A DNA stretch of 64,000 bases from positions 140,126-204,125 of the forward strand of contig NZ_JAEULZ010000018.1 in assembly GCF_016793485.1 (NCBI RefSeq), written 5' to 3'. A program made the position numbers and the translations under genes. The notes beneath the pieces are model-generated. The model was given only the letters and a program-made list of their open reading frames with translations. It was not told where the DNA came from and ran no database searches. Positions within the stretch are counted from its first letter, which is position 1. The number at the start of each line of letters is the position of its first letter. This DNA is from Mesorhizobium sp. GTDB lineage: Bacteria > Pseudomonadota > Alphaproteobacteria > Rhizobiales > Rhizobiaceae. Positions 1 through 8,378 of this stretch are shown here, in pieces.

Positions 1-1
1 G

Positions 2-202
2 CTCCGGCGCGATTCCGGCGAAATGTTCACCGCCAACGATACGACGATCTTTTTCCTGAACGCGTTGGACGGGACGAAACAGGTGAAGGACATCGCCGCG
101 AGCATGGCCAATGTCTTCGAGGTCACCGCCGCCGAACTCGAAAGCGATCTCGTCGAGTTGGCGCGCGAGCTACTCAGCCAGAACCTGGTGCGGGTCGCCT
201 GA
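2..202 (+). CDS. PqqD family protein (C-terminal part, truncated by window edge)
   Basis: The frame is open from base 2 to a TGA at 200-202 and gives 66 residues; the start lies outside the window. The visible part reads through a small helical domain of PqqD type (for example FFLNALDGTKQVKDIAASM, then an acidic helix and a short C-terminal strand). PqqD-like proteins bind peptide precursors and present them to a modifying enzyme. The immediately following HprK-like and nucleotidyltransferase genes match the PqqD / HprK-like kinase / nucleotidyltransferase sets known beside asparagine-synthetase-like or RiPP genes. Assignment rests on pattern and neighbourhood. Confidence 0.65.
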   Translation, partial: LRRDSGEMFTANDTTIFFLNALDGTKQVKDIAASMANVFEVTAAELESDLVELARELLSQNLVRVA

Positions 203-207
203 CGCTT

Positions 208-1269
208 GTGGCAACGACCGGATCGCCTGTCGCTTCAACCCAATCGAATTTGGCTGATCCCGTGTCCGAGCAAACCCTCCATCTGAACTTCCGGGGCGCA
301 GGCCTGGTGATATCGGCCAGCGACCGCGCCTGGGTCGATGCCATAGCGGCCGCCTATGCATCCTTCGTCGACGAAGGCCAACCATCGCCGGGTGCATTCA
401 GGTTGAGCATTGTCGATACCGACGCGCTTCCGCCCGATCCGCACATGCCGCTGACATGGGAAGGCCTGAACAATTCGGGCGTGCCCTGCCGTATCTTCGA
501 GTCGGAGACCGAGCAGTTCTTCGTCGCCGACGAAAAGGTGGTCAAGGTAGAGACCCACGCGAGCGGGGTCGCCACGGTCTTCGCGCTGCCGGAAAGCAGG
601 AAGGCTTTCCTCTCGTCGATCCTCATTCCGGTCATCGAGTCCACGCTCTTTCACGGCGGCCAGTATCTGCTGCACGCGGCTTGCCTCGTCGAGGATGCCT
701 CAGGGCGGAGCGTCCTGGTGTGCGCACCATCCGGATACGGCAAGACGACCACCGCGATGACGCTCGCCCATGACGGCTTCTCATTGATGACCGACGACGT
801 TGCTGTGGTCGTTCCTAAGCCCGAAGGGGTGCAGGCATGGGGCGTACCCCGGGCATTGAAGGTTCACAGGAGGACAGCCGAGCTTCTCTCCTGGATCGGC
901 CCGCTGCCGGACGACCGCTGGGACGAGAATGGCGAGCAGGGCATTGCTCTCGAAAAGATCGCTGACCGGATCGGGGTCATGACGCCCGAGGCAAGGCCAC
1001 TGGCCGCGATCATCGTATTGGGATCGCGCTCGCCAGCCGGCCATGTTCTCAAGCCTGCATCGCGACCCGAAGTTCTCGCCGTGCTTGCGCATGACAACGT
1101 CGCGGGCCGGGCGGCGGGTATAACCACCAAGGCGCTGGACAGGTTCATGACGTTCGCCGACATGATCCAGCGCACACCGGCATTCACGCTGCATGCAGGC
1201 GAGAATCTCGCGAGTTTGCCAGGTATCGTCTCCGGCGCTCTCGGAGGCAAAAGCGGATTCGAGCCGTGA
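208..1269 (+). CDS. HPr kinase/phosphorylase-like P-loop protein
   Basis: This 353-residue protein starts at a GTG 5 bp after the PqqD-like stop. A Walker A motif (APSGYGKTT) lies near residue 173, preceded by the LLHAACL stretch typical of HprK-like C-terminal domains; a DD pair follows (MTDDVAVV). Such short HprK homologues outside the PTS occur in peptide-modification clusters, where relatives can phosphorylate a precursor peptide. Here that role is only inferred from the PqqD-like gene upstream and the nucleotidyltransferase gene downstream, which overlaps by 4 bases. The true target is unknown. Confidence 0.7.
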   Translation: MATTGSPVASTQSNLADPVSEQTLHLNFRGAGLVISASDRAWVDAIAAAYASFVDEGQPSPGAFRLSIVDTDALPPDPHMPLTWEGLNNSGVPCRIFESETEQFFVADEKVVKVETHASGVATVFALPESRKAFLSSILIPVIESTLFHGGQYLLHAACLVEDASGRSVLVCAPSGYGKTTTAMTLAHDGFSLMTDDVAVVVPKPEGVQAWGVPRALKVHRRTAELLSWIGPLPDDRWDENGEQGIALEKIADRIGVMTPEARPLAAIIVLGSRSPAGHVLKPASRPEVLAVLAHDNVAGRAAGITTKALDRFMTFADMIQRTPAFTLHAGENLASLPGIVSGALGGKSGFEP

Positions 1270-2297
1270 AGACCGGCAGGACAGAAGCGTGGCTGGCGCG
1301 ATTGTCCGACCCGAGGGGAGCGAACGACAGATTCCGGCCGAGGCCGTTCGATGTGGCGGAACGCGGCCAGATGGAGCGCCTCGTTGCCCTCGCTGCCCGC
1401 CACAATGTGCGCCCAGCCTTCTCACGCAACCTGCTGCGACAGCTCAAGGAAGCGCCGCAGGATTTCCTGACGGGGGATGCACAGGCAGCCGCCGCAACCT
1501 CGTCATGGCTGTCGGACCACGCAAACGATCTGCGTGTCGGGGATTTTGCGCGCGCCAGCCTGTTGGCTGAAGTGGCCGGTACGGTCAGGGAGAAGATCGC
1601 GGCTGCGGCCCTGCCCGCCGTGATCGTCAAGGGCGTGGACTTCGCCGAGGTCGCCTATGGCGGGCTCCACCTGCGCACATTCTCCGACGTCGACCTGCTG
1701 GTCCGGCCCGATGCCGCGGATGCTCTTGGCGCGATCTTGAGGGACCTCGGTTTCACCGAGCACGTCCCTTCCGGCAAGCGCGTGGACTACACCGAGCGTG
1801 CCTGGACGCGCGCGGACCACCACGGCACCACGCTCGTCGAGGTGCATACCGATGTCGTGCACGCTCCGGAATTGCGCGCCGCCCAGTCCCTCACCTACGA
1901 CCTTTACGCCGATCCGGCGCTTGGCGGCGTCACGCCGGCTGCAAGGCTGGTGCTGGCCGCGCTGCATGGCTCCACGTCGCATCTTTTCGGCCGGTTGCAA
2001 TATGTGGTCGACGGGCTGATGGTCGCGCGCCTCGACCCCGACCCGGACGAACTGCTCGTGCGCGCGAAACGATCAGGCGCGACGCTGCCGCTCGTCACGA
2101 TGCTGCGGCTGGCGACCGAAATCTATGGCTGCGAGATCAGCGCCGACCTGCTCCGGCGGCTCGGTCCCCTTCGCTGGGGAGGACTGGAAGCACGACTCAT
2201 CCCCGCCTACATGGTGCTCGCCGCCAAGGGCGAAGGCCGCTGGATGCTGCTGCCGCAGCGCTATATCTATCGCCGGCTGCTTCGCACCACGTTCTGA
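1266..2297 (+). CDS. Nucleotidyltransferase family protein (NTP_transf_5-like)
   Basis: A 343-residue protein starting at a GTG that overlaps the previous stop (GTGA), so translation is probably coupled. Around residue 139 it carries the metal-binding motif FSDVDLLV, in the order expected for the uncharacterised nucleotidyltransferase family often found with PqqD-like and HprK-like genes. A second conserved-looking stretch, VHTDVVH, follows. The cluster ends here: the next gene is 93 bp away and unrelated. The substrate is unknown. Confidence 0.7.
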   Translation: MKTGRTEAWLARLSDPRGANDRFRPRPFDVAERGQMERLVALAARHNVRPAFSRNLLRQLKEAPQDFLTGDAQAAAATSSWLSDHANDLRVGDFARASLLAEVAGTVREKIAAAALPAVIVKGVDFAEVAYGGLHLRTFSDVDLLVRPDAADALGAILRDLGFTEHVPSGKRVDYTERAWTRADHHGTTLVEVHTDVVHAPELRAAQSLTYDLYADPALGGVTPAARLVLAALHGSTSHLFGRLQYVVDGLMVARLDPDPDELLVRAKRSGATLPLVTMLRLATEIYGCEISADLLRRLGPLRWGGLEARLIPAYMVLAAKGEGRWMLLPQRYIYRRLLRTTF

Positions 2298-2390
2298 AAT
2301 CAGGACAGACCGTCGCCCGCACGGTGCTTGTCGTGATCGCCGGAAGTGCCTAACTGCGGCATCTCTGGAATGCGGCAAAGCAGGCACATC

Positions 2391-3412
2391 ATGAAGAAAA
2401 TCGGCTTCCTCTCCTTTGGCCACTGTTCACCGTCGCCCCAGTCGGGCACGCGCTCGGCCTCCGACGCGTTGCTGCAGTCGATCGACCTCGCGGTCGCGGC
2501 GGAGGAAATCGGCGCCGACGGCGCCTATTTCCGCGTCCATCATTTCGCCCGCCAGCTCGGCTCTCCCTTTCCGCTGCTCGCGGCAGCCGGCGCGAGACAA
2601 GCCGCATCGAGCTTGGCACCGCCGTCATCGACATGCGCTACGAGAACCCGCTCTACATGGCCGAGGACGCCGGCGCGGCCGACATCATCGCCGGCGGCCG
2701 CCTGCAACTCGGCATCAGCCGCGGCTCGCCCGAGCAGGTGATCGACGGGTGGCGCTATTTCGGCTACGCGCCAGAGGAGGGCCAGACCGACGCCGACATG
2801 GCGCGCCGCCATGCCGAGGTCTTCCTCGACGTCATCCGTGGGCAAGGCTTCGCACAGCCCAACCCACGGCCGATGTTTCCCAATCCGCCCGGCCTGCTCC
2901 GGCTCGAACCCCATTCGGAAGGCCTGCGCGACCGCATCTGGTGGGGTGCGGCGACCACGCCGACCGCGCAGTGGACGGGCAAGATGGGCATGAACCTGCA
3001 GAGTTCCACGCTGGTCATGGCCGAATCCGACAAGCCGTTCCATATCCAGCAGGCCGAACAGATCGCCGCCTTCCGCGCAGCTTGGAAGGAAGCCGGCCAC
3101 ACACGCGAGCCGCGCGTCTCCGTCAGCCGCTCGATCTTCGCTATCGTCAACGACATGGACCGCGCCTATTTCGGCGGCGAGGGCGGCAACCAGGATCATT
3201 TCGGCTACATCGAGCCCGGCAAGCAGGCCGTCTTCGGCCGGTCCTATGCCGCCGAACCCGACAAGCTGATCAAGCAGTTGAGCGAGGACGAGGCGATCAA
3301 GGCCGCGGACACGCTGCTGCTTACCGTCCCGAACCAGCTTGGCGTCGACTACAACGCCCACGTCATCGAGGCGATCCTGAAACACGTCGCGCCCGGCCTC
3401 GGCTGGCGCTGA
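2391..3412 (+). pseudogene. LLM-class flavin-dependent oxidoreductase, broken by a one-base deletion
   Basis: The N-terminal part (from ATG 2391, MKKIGFLSFGHCSP) and the C-terminal part (from about 2600, ending at 3412) are in different frames. Both match one bacterial-luciferase-like monooxygenase: the first part has a GADGAYFRVHHFA-like stretch and the second has GGRLQLGISRGSPEQV. Adding one base near 2593-2600 (GCGAGACAAG) would restore a continuous protein of about 340 residues in which the two parts meet without loss. Either the gene is recently inactivated or the assembly has an indel. When intact it would use reduced flavin to oxidise an unknown substrate. Confidence 0.75.
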
Positions 3413-3474
3413 CGCGCTTCGACGGCCCTGCCGCAGGTCTCGAATCCGCGCTATGAACGCACAGAGGGTGCGTC

Positions 3475-4545
3475 ATGGCGAACACGGGTTCCGGACTGCT
3501 CGACTGGCTGGACAGGCTTGATCCCGGCGTCCACCGCCGCATCAAGGGGCTCCGGCTCGTCACCGCCTTCGGCATCGCAGCCATGGCGGGCCGCATGCCC
3601 GAGGTCGTTAATGCGCTCGATGCCGGCCCGTCGCTGAGCGTCCTTGCCGGTGGCTTTGCGCTTTGGGCAAGCGTTTCGGAGGCGCGCGAAAGCCGGTTCG
3701 ATTCCGGCCGCGACTTGTTGTGCCTGTGTATCGCCGCGGCGGCAGGCGCGATGGTCTATGTGCTCCTCGAGCCGCTGCTGTCGTCGGTCAGCACGTTTGG
3801 CCCGGAACTGGTCCTCGTCACCGGCGCATTCTGCACCGGCTATCTCCGGCGCTTCGGCATTCTCGGGACCGGCCTCGGTTCCCAGATCTACATCGGGCAG
3901 CTTCTTGCCTACACGTCTGGCCTGGGGCCAGGCGACCTCTGGACGATCGCGCTCGCCGGCGTGATCGCCTCCGTCGCAGCAATCGTGCCGCGCGTGTTGA
4001 GCGGTCCTTCCGAGAAGCCTGCGCTCGCTCTTCCTGTCCCCGAGGTTCGCGTTACGGGACTGCCCGGAATGCGCCCCCAGCTTGCGATGGGCCTGCAGGC
4101 GGCGACCGGAGCGCTCGCGATCATCGGGCTGACGTCGCTGCTCGGCTTGCAGCAGCCGGCCTGGGCAATCACGGCCTGTACCTATGTGATCGCCGGTTCG
4201 GCGGCCGGCACGCTCGACCGCGTGCGACGCAGGATCGTCGGCACCGCCATCGGCGTGCCGCTTGGCCTGATCTGCCTGCCGCTTGCCCAGGAGGCCCCGC
4301 TGCTTCTCTGGCTTGCGGCAGCCTTGGCGATGGTGATCTACGCGATGGCCCTGCCCGAGCGCTACGACATCGCCTGTGGCGCGTTCGCCTTTGCGCTGGT
4401 CGTTACCCTCGCGGCCTCGGGCGAACATTCTGTGCCCCTGCTCTTCTCGCGCGCATGGGAAACCGTCCTCGGCGGGGTGATCGGCCTTCTGGCTGCGCTG
4501 TCCCTTCTGCCGCTAAAGCCGGTCCGGCCTCAGCCGATATCGTGA
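3475..4545 (+). CDS. FUSC-like integral membrane protein
   Basis: A 356-residue hydrophobic protein with about nine to ten predicted membrane segments in two blocks (roughly residues 40-175 and 205-345), separated by a hydrophilic linker rich in Pro and Val. The second block (WAITACTYVIAGSAAGTLDRVRRRIVGTAIGVPLGL) has the pattern of the FUSC / aromatic-acid exporter fold. It starts at ATG 3475, 62 bp after the preceding gene. An efflux role is only suggested by the family; no partner membrane-fusion gene is nearby. Confidence 0.6.
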   Translation: MANTGSGLLDWLDRLDPGVHRRIKGLRLVTAFGIAAMAGRMPEVVNALDAGPSLSVLAGGFALWASVSEARESRFDSGRDLLCLCIAAAAGAMVYVLLEPLLSSVSTFGPELVLVTGAFCTGYLRRFGILGTGLGSQIYIGQLLAYTSGLGPGDLWTIALAGVIASVAAIVPRVLSGPSEKPALALPVPEVRVTGLPGMRPQLAMGLQAATGALAIIGLTSLLGLQQPAWAITACTYVIAGSAAGTLDRVRRRIVGTAIGVPLGLICLPLAQEAPLLLWLAAALAMVIYAMALPERYDIACGAFAFALVVTLAASGEHSVPLLFSRAWETVLGGVIGLLAALSLLPLKPVRPQPIS

Positions 4546-4643
4546 CCCTGGCTCAGGGGTCAGCGGTTTTCTTCACGGCGGGCTTGTTGTAGGACGGCAT
4601 GCCAGCCCGTTTGGCAGCACGCCTGAAGGAATACAGAAAAGAA

Positions 4644-6032
4644 ATGCCCGCGCTTTCCCCTGTCCTCGATCACATCGACACGCATCTGGATGACAGCCTC
4701 GAACGGCTGTTCGCGCTGCTGCGCATCCAGTCGATCTCCACCGATCCCGATTATGCGGCGGAGTGCCGGAAGGCTGCCGAATGGCTGGTCGCCGAGTTGA
4801 AGACGATCGGCTTCGACGCCAGCGTACGCGACACATCAGGCCATCCCATGGTGGTAGCGCATCACGCCGGGCCGTCGGCGGACAGCCCGCATGTCCTGTT
4901 CTACGGTCACTATGACGTCCAGCCCGTCGATCCGATCGAACTGTGGGACAACCCGCCCTTCGATCCGGCCGTCAGGGAGATCGAGCCGGGCCGGAAGGTG
5001 ATCACCGGGCGCGGATCGTCCGACGACAAGGGACAGCTCATGCTGTTCGTGGAAGCCTGCCGCGCCTTCAAGGCCGAGCACGGGCAGCTTCCGTGCCGCG
5101 TGACGATCCTGTTCGAGGGCGAGGAAGAATCGGGCTCGCCTTCGCTGAAGCCCTTTCTCGAAGCCAACCGCGAAGAGCTGAAGGCCGACTTCGCGCTGGT
5201 CTGCGACACCGACATGTTCGACGCGCAGACGCCGTCCATCTGCGCATCGCTGCGCGGGCTCGTCGGCGTCGAGGTCACCGTCAAGGCGGCCAGCCGCGAT
5301 CTTCATTCCGGCATGTATGGCGGGCCGGCGGCCAATCCTATCCGCATCCTTGCCGGCATCCTCGCGGACATCCACGACGAGAACGGCCAGGTGACGATCC
5401 CCGGCTTCTACGACGGCGTCGAGGAAACCCCGTCGCAGGTGCTGCAGTCGTGGCAGACGCTCGGCGTGACCCCGGAAAGCTTCCTCGGTCCTATCGGCCT
5501 GTCGGTGCCCGCCGGCGAAAAAGGCCGCTCGGTTCTCGAAATGGTCTGGGCGCGGCCGACCGCCGAGTTCAACGGCATCACCGGCGGCTACACCGGCAAG
5601 GGCTTCAAGACGGTCATCGCGGCCGAGGTGTCGGCGAAGATTTCGTTCCGCCTCGTCCACAAGCAGGACCCCGCGAAGATCGCCGAAGCGTTCCAGAAGT
5701 TCGTGCGCGACAGGCTGCCGGCGGACTGCGCAGTCGAATTCCACCCGCATGGCGGCTCACCGGCGATCCAGCTTTCCTACGACGCGCCGTTCCTGACCAG
5801 CGCGAAGCAGGCGCTTTCGGAGGAATGGCCGAAGCCCGCGGTTACCATAGGCGGTGGCGGGTCGATACCGATCGTCGGCGATTTCCGCACCTATCTCGGG
5901 ATGGAATCGCTGCTCGTCGGCTTTGCTCTTTCGGACGACCGCATCCACTCGCCGAACGAAAAGTACGAACTCAATTCCTTCCACCGGGGTCAGCGCTCGT
6001 GGGCGCGAATCCTCGATGCCCTGTCGCGCTGA
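4644..6032 (+). CDS. M20-family metallodipeptidase
   Basis: A zinc-dependent exopeptidase of the M20 dipeptidase group, 462 residues from the chosen start. Metal-site motifs appear in order: HYDVQP, SSDDKGQ, the catalytic EGEEESGS, CDTD, and the C-terminal RIHSPNEKYE histidine; a lid/dimerisation domain lies between. An in-frame ATG at 4599 would add 15 residues, but the ATG at 4644 has a GAAGGA Shine-Dalgarno-like sequence upstream (4626-4631) and begins at the usual family N-terminus (LDHIDTHLDDSLERLFALLRIQSIS). It probably hydrolyses dipeptides or N-acyl amino acids in the cytoplasm. Confidence 0.88.
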   Translation: MPALSPVLDHIDTHLDDSLERLFALLRIQSISTDPDYAAECRKAAEWLVAELKTIGFDASVRDTSGHPMVVAHHAGPSADSPHVLFYGHYDVQPVDPIELWDNPPFDPAVREIEPGRKVITGRGSSDDKGQLMLFVEACRAFKAEHGQLPCRVTILFEGEEESGSPSLKPFLEANREELKADFALVCDTDMFDAQTPSICASLRGLVGVEVTVKAASRDLHSGMYGGPAANPIRILAGILADIHDENGQVTIPGFYDGVEETPSQVLQSWQTLGVTPESFLGPIGLSVPAGEKGRSVLEMVWARPTAEFNGITGGYTGKGFKTVIAAEVSAKISFRLVHKQDPAKIAEAFQKFVRDRLPADCAVEFHPHGGSPAIQLSYDAPFLTSAKQALSEEWPKPAVTIGGGGSIPIVGDFRTYLGMESLLVGFALSDDRIHSPNEKYELNSFHRGQRSWARILDALSR

Positions 6033-6052
6033 CCGATTTGCGGGGAGACCAG

Positions 6053-6673
6053 ATGACCAATATCCGCTTCCACAAGAACGACCTGCCGGACCTGGCAAAC
6101 TACGACGTGCCGGCGGTGGCGATCGATACGGAGACGCTGGGGCTGAACCCGCATCGCGACCGGCTCTGCGTCGTCCAGCTTTCGCCGGGTGATGGAAGCG
6201 CCGATGTGGTGCAAATCGCGCAAGGACAGCGCGAGGCTCCCAACCTGTCCAAACTGTTGCGCGATCCGGCGATCACCAAGATTTTCCACTACGGCCGGTT
6301 CGACATCGCGGTGCTCTACAATGCGTTCGGCGCTATGGCCGAGCCCGTCTTCTGCACCAAGATCGCATCGCGCCTGACGCGAACCTATACCGACCGCCAC
6401 GGGCTGAAGGATATCTGCGCCGAACTGCTCGGCGTAGCCATCTCCAAGCAACAGCAATCGTCGGACTGGGCAGCGACGACGCTGACGCATGAGCAATTGG
6501 AATATGCCGCGTCAGACGTGCTCTACCTGCACCGGCTGCGCGAAGTGCTGGCGGGTCGTCTGGCGCGCGAGAACCGGACCGAGGTGGCCGACGCGTGCTT
6601 CCGCTTCCTGCCGACACGCGCAAAACTCGACCTGCTGGGCTGGCCCGAGGAAGACATCTTCGCGCATAGCTAG
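6053..6673 (+). CDS. rnd: Ribonuclease D (short, exonuclease domain only)
   Basis: A 206-residue DEDD-type 3'-5' exonuclease. Exo I (AIDTETLGL) is at about residue 22, Exo II is HYGRFDIAVLY, and Exo III with its tyrosine is YAASDVLYLHRL near residue 152. It lacks the C-terminal HRDC domains of the ~375-residue enterobacterial RNase D, as is usual for the short alphaproteobacterial form that trims tRNA 3' ends. The start is ATG 6053 with GGGGAG upstream; it begins 20 bp after the dipeptidase stop and may be co-transcribed. Confidence 0.88.
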   Translation: MTNIRFHKNDLPDLANYDVPAVAIDTETLGLNPHRDRLCVVQLSPGDGSADVVQIAQGQREAPNLSKLLRDPAITKIFHYGRFDIAVLYNAFGAMAEPVFCTKIASRLTRTYTDRHGLKDICAELLGVAISKQQQSSDWAATTLTHEQLEYAASDVLYLHRLREVLAGRLARENRTEVADACFRFLPTRAKLDLLGWPEEDIFAHS

Positions 6674-6681
6674 ACGGCTAC

Positions 6682-6813
6682 TTATCCCGGAACCTTCTTT
6701 ATGGGACCGCGCACCGGACGGGCCGGGCTTCTGGCCGGCTGCGTCTGCGCAACTGGAGTTGTCCACCAGCGATAGAGCGCATAGCCGGCAAGCGCGAGGA
6801 TGATGCGTTTCAT
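6682..6813 (-). CDS. Small hypothetical membrane-anchored protein (43 aa)
   Basis: Read on the minus strand from ATG at 6813, this short frame has an AAAGGA ribosome site just upstream. It encodes an N-terminal hydrophobic helix (IILALAGYALYRWW) followed by a Pro/Arg-rich tail (TQPARSPARPVRGPIKKVPG). It converges on rnd with only 8 bp between stops. A longer in-frame reading exists, but the good ribosome site favours this start. The function is unknown. Confidence 0.5.
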   Translation of the reverse strand: MKRIILALAGYALYRWWTTPVAQTQPARSPARPVRGPIKKVPG

Positions 6814-6958
6814 GGCTTTTCCTTTCATTGTCTTCGCGCCAAGAATTCGCCGGAGGCAGCTTCGTTCCGTCCACGCCTGAAAACCAACCTCGGCGTGAAA
6901 CCAAATGCCGCCTGGTGCATTGTAGATGTCCGCATACGGAACCTGAGGGGGGTTCATC

Positions 6959-7207
6959 ATGACAAATCCGCAGCCTATCGCCACCGCGCCCAAGGACGGG
7001 CGCAAGGTCACGGTCCTCTGGACCGACCGCGACGGCCAGGAAAACGAATCGATCGCTCAGTACCGTTCACTTGACCGCCTGAAGACGTCGGGCGGCGAAT
7101 GGGACGCGAGCGACGAGGGCTGGTGGGCCTATGTCGATGGCGACACGCTGAAGCGCATCCAGCCGCACGGTTGGAAGCCCCCCGGCGCCGAAGACGATGA
7201 CGAGTGA
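6959..7207 (+). CDS. Hypothetical protein (82 aa)
   Basis: A compact acidic protein starting at ATG 6959 with GAGGGGGG upstream. It opens with PIATAPKDGRKVTVLW and contains GWWAYVDGDTLKRIQPHGWKPP, a pattern resembling the small Trp-rich 'P-I-x-T-A-P-x-D-G' domain family (DUF551-like). No catalytic residues are evident. It lies between the convergent small ORF and the glsB-like gene. Confidence 0.65.
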   Translation: MTNPQPIATAPKDGRKVTVLWTDRDGQENESIAQYRSLDRLKTSGGEWDASDEGWWAYVDGDTLKRIQPHGWKPPGAEDDDE

Positions 7208-7329
7208 ACCGCCGCTGGCCGGGCGGCGTTTCTCGTCCACTGCATTATCCGGTATGATTGATTCGATGCACGGTCGATTCGTGCCGCCCCATGGCCCGAA
7301 CTCGTGCCTCACAACGGAGGGAAATCGCC

Positions 7330-7584
7330 ATGGGCATTGAAAGTCTGATTGTATTCCTCATCGTCGGCGCGATCGCCGGCTGGCTGGCTGGGCTGATCGT
7401 CAAGGGCTTCGGCTTCGGCCTGCTGGGTAACATCGTCGTCGGTATCGTCGGCGCGATCATCGCGGGCTGGCTGTTGCCGCGTATCGGCCTCATCATCGGA
7501 GGCGGCATCATCGCCGACATCATCAACGCCGTGATCGGTGCGGTGATCCTCCTGCTCATCATTCGGCTCGTCAAACGGGCCTGA
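7330..7584 (+). CDS. GlsB/YeaQ/YmgE family stress-response membrane protein
   Basis: An 84-residue, almost wholly hydrophobic Gly-rich protein. The signature IVGAIAGWLAGLIVKGFGFG is followed by LLGNIVVGIVGAIIAGWLLP and a third helix ending in RLVKRA. The start at ATG 7330 has GGAGG nine bases upstream. Members are induced by general stress and sit in the inner membrane; their exact role is unclear. A further one-helix membrane protein follows 32 bp downstream. Confidence 0.88.
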   Translation: MGIESLIVFLIVGAIAGWLAGLIVKGFGFGLLGNIVVGIVGAIIAGWLLPRIGLIIGGGIIADIINAVIGAVILLLIIRLVKRA

Positions 7585-7616
7585 ACCGAGCCTAAACCCA
7601 TCTCAGGAGTGCGCCG

Positions 7617-7763
7617 ATGCGGCAGAACCAACTCTATCTCGTCATCGGCGCGCTTCTAGTCGCTGTTATCGCGCTCGGCGTCTATGTCTGGCGCGAGGAA
7701 TCGAAGCCGGACGGAGTCGAGCTGAGAATCGACGAATCGGGCGTTTCGATCGAGCAGAACTGA
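7617..7763 (+). CDS. Small single-helix membrane protein (48 aa)
   Basis: ATG at 7617 follows an AGGAG ribosome site. The product has one N-terminal transmembrane helix (LYLVIGALLVAVIALGVYVW) and an acidic C-terminal tail (ESKPDGVELRIDESGVSIEQN). Close spacing to the GlsB-like gene suggests one operon, closed by the hairpin at 7775-7799. Function unknown. Confidence 0.6.
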   Translation: MRQNQLYLVIGALLVAVIALGVYVWREESKPDGVELRIDESGVSIEQN

Positions 7764-7774
7764 GTTTCCGGGAT

Positions 7775-7799
7775 CGCGCGGCCTCCGCGCGGTCCCTTT
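7775..7799 (+). terminator. Rho-independent-type terminator after the glsB operon
   Basis: A perfect 7-bp GC stem, CGCGCGG / CCGCGCG, with a CCT loop (7775-7791) is followed by GTCCCTTTG. It lies 12 bp after the last stop of the glsB-like operon and just before the left prophage attachment site. Confidence 0.6.
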
Positions 7800-7813
7800 G
7801 CCCGGTCAGGCAC

Positions 7814-7829
7814 TTAACCCCACCTTAAA
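7814..7829. repeat. attL core (16 bp)
   Basis: TTAACCCCACCTTAAA is identical to 54063-54078. It sits inside an imperfect inverted pair, CAGGCACTTA (7807-7816) and TAAGTGCTTG (7832-7841), the geometry expected for core-type binding sites of a tyrosine recombinase. A CGGTAAC motif in reverse orientation (7857-7863) recalls the GCGGTAACG repeats near attR. Confidence 0.75.
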
Positions 7830-7867
7830 AGTAAGTGCTTGAAATCATTAGCGCGTGTTACCGGCGT

Positions 7868-7966
7868 TCAGACCCAACCCAGCAACCCGGCGAGAATGTA
7901 AGCCGAAACGGCAGAGCTGATGATGACCACGACCGCAGCCGCCAGTTCCATCCTTTTCAACCGCAT
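7868..7966 (-). CDS. Tiny membrane peptide ORF (32 aa)
   Basis: Minus-strand ATG at 7964-7966 opens a 32-residue frame that is almost entirely one hydrophobic helix (MELAAAVVVIISSAVSAYIL) after a basic start. It is the first frame inside attL and lies directly downstream of the gene at 7978-8298. The ribosome site is weak, so expression is uncertain. Confidence 0.35.
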   Translation of the reverse strand: MRLKRMELAAAVVVIISSAVSAYILAGLLGWV

Positions 7967-7977
7967 GCCTGTAATGC

Positions 7978-8298
7978 TCAGTCCATTTCAAGGAAAAGGC
8001 CGCGAATGATTACGGCTTGCATGATTTGGGCAACGATCACGTCGTGAGAAACCTCATCGGGTAGTTGCGGCCTCACGAGGGTCAGAAGTTCCGACAGAGT
8101 GACTGAACTTCCGGGTGTATATCCTTCCAGCGCGTTGAGGATGATTTCCCTCAAAAGTCGCTCATCCGAAGGTGGCTTGCTCAGATCATCCCGGTTGCCC
8201 ATCGTATTCCCCAGCCCAGTCGCCAAGGGAACAACATCAGCCTTGGCTTTGGCAAGTGCGTCATGTTCGCCGAGGGCCTTGGCTAACAGCCCTGTCAT
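7978..8298 (-). CDS. Hypothetical protein (106 aa), IS inserted just upstream
   Basis: The minus-strand start at ATG 8298 (MTGLLAKALGEHDALAKAKA) has GAAGG nine bases upstream; an ATG two codons earlier is possible. The protein is acidic and predicted helical, ending in IMQAVIIRGLFLEMD. No family is recognised. The frame stays open upstream into the IS256-family element, but that extension is probably fortuitous. The insertion lies only about 80 bp upstream and may have removed the native promoter. Confidence 0.5.
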   Translation of the reverse strand: MTGLLAKALGEHDALAKAKADVVPLATGLGNTMGNRDDLSKPPSDERLLREIILNALEGYTPGSSVTLSELLTLVRPQLPDEVSHDVIVAQIMQAVIIRGLFLEMD

Positions 8299-8378
8299 TG
8301 ACATACCTTCGGCTCTGGCAGACGCTAGAACGATGAGGGTCTGCAAGGACTTTTTGGTAGTGCCACCAGCCGGGGCGC

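Noticed and set aside
4943-6673. A 576-aa plus-strand frame over the dipeptidase gene running into rnd
   Set aside because: Only its last third is the genuine RNase D frame, which starts at ATG 6053; the first part is an out-of-frame reading of the M20 gene.
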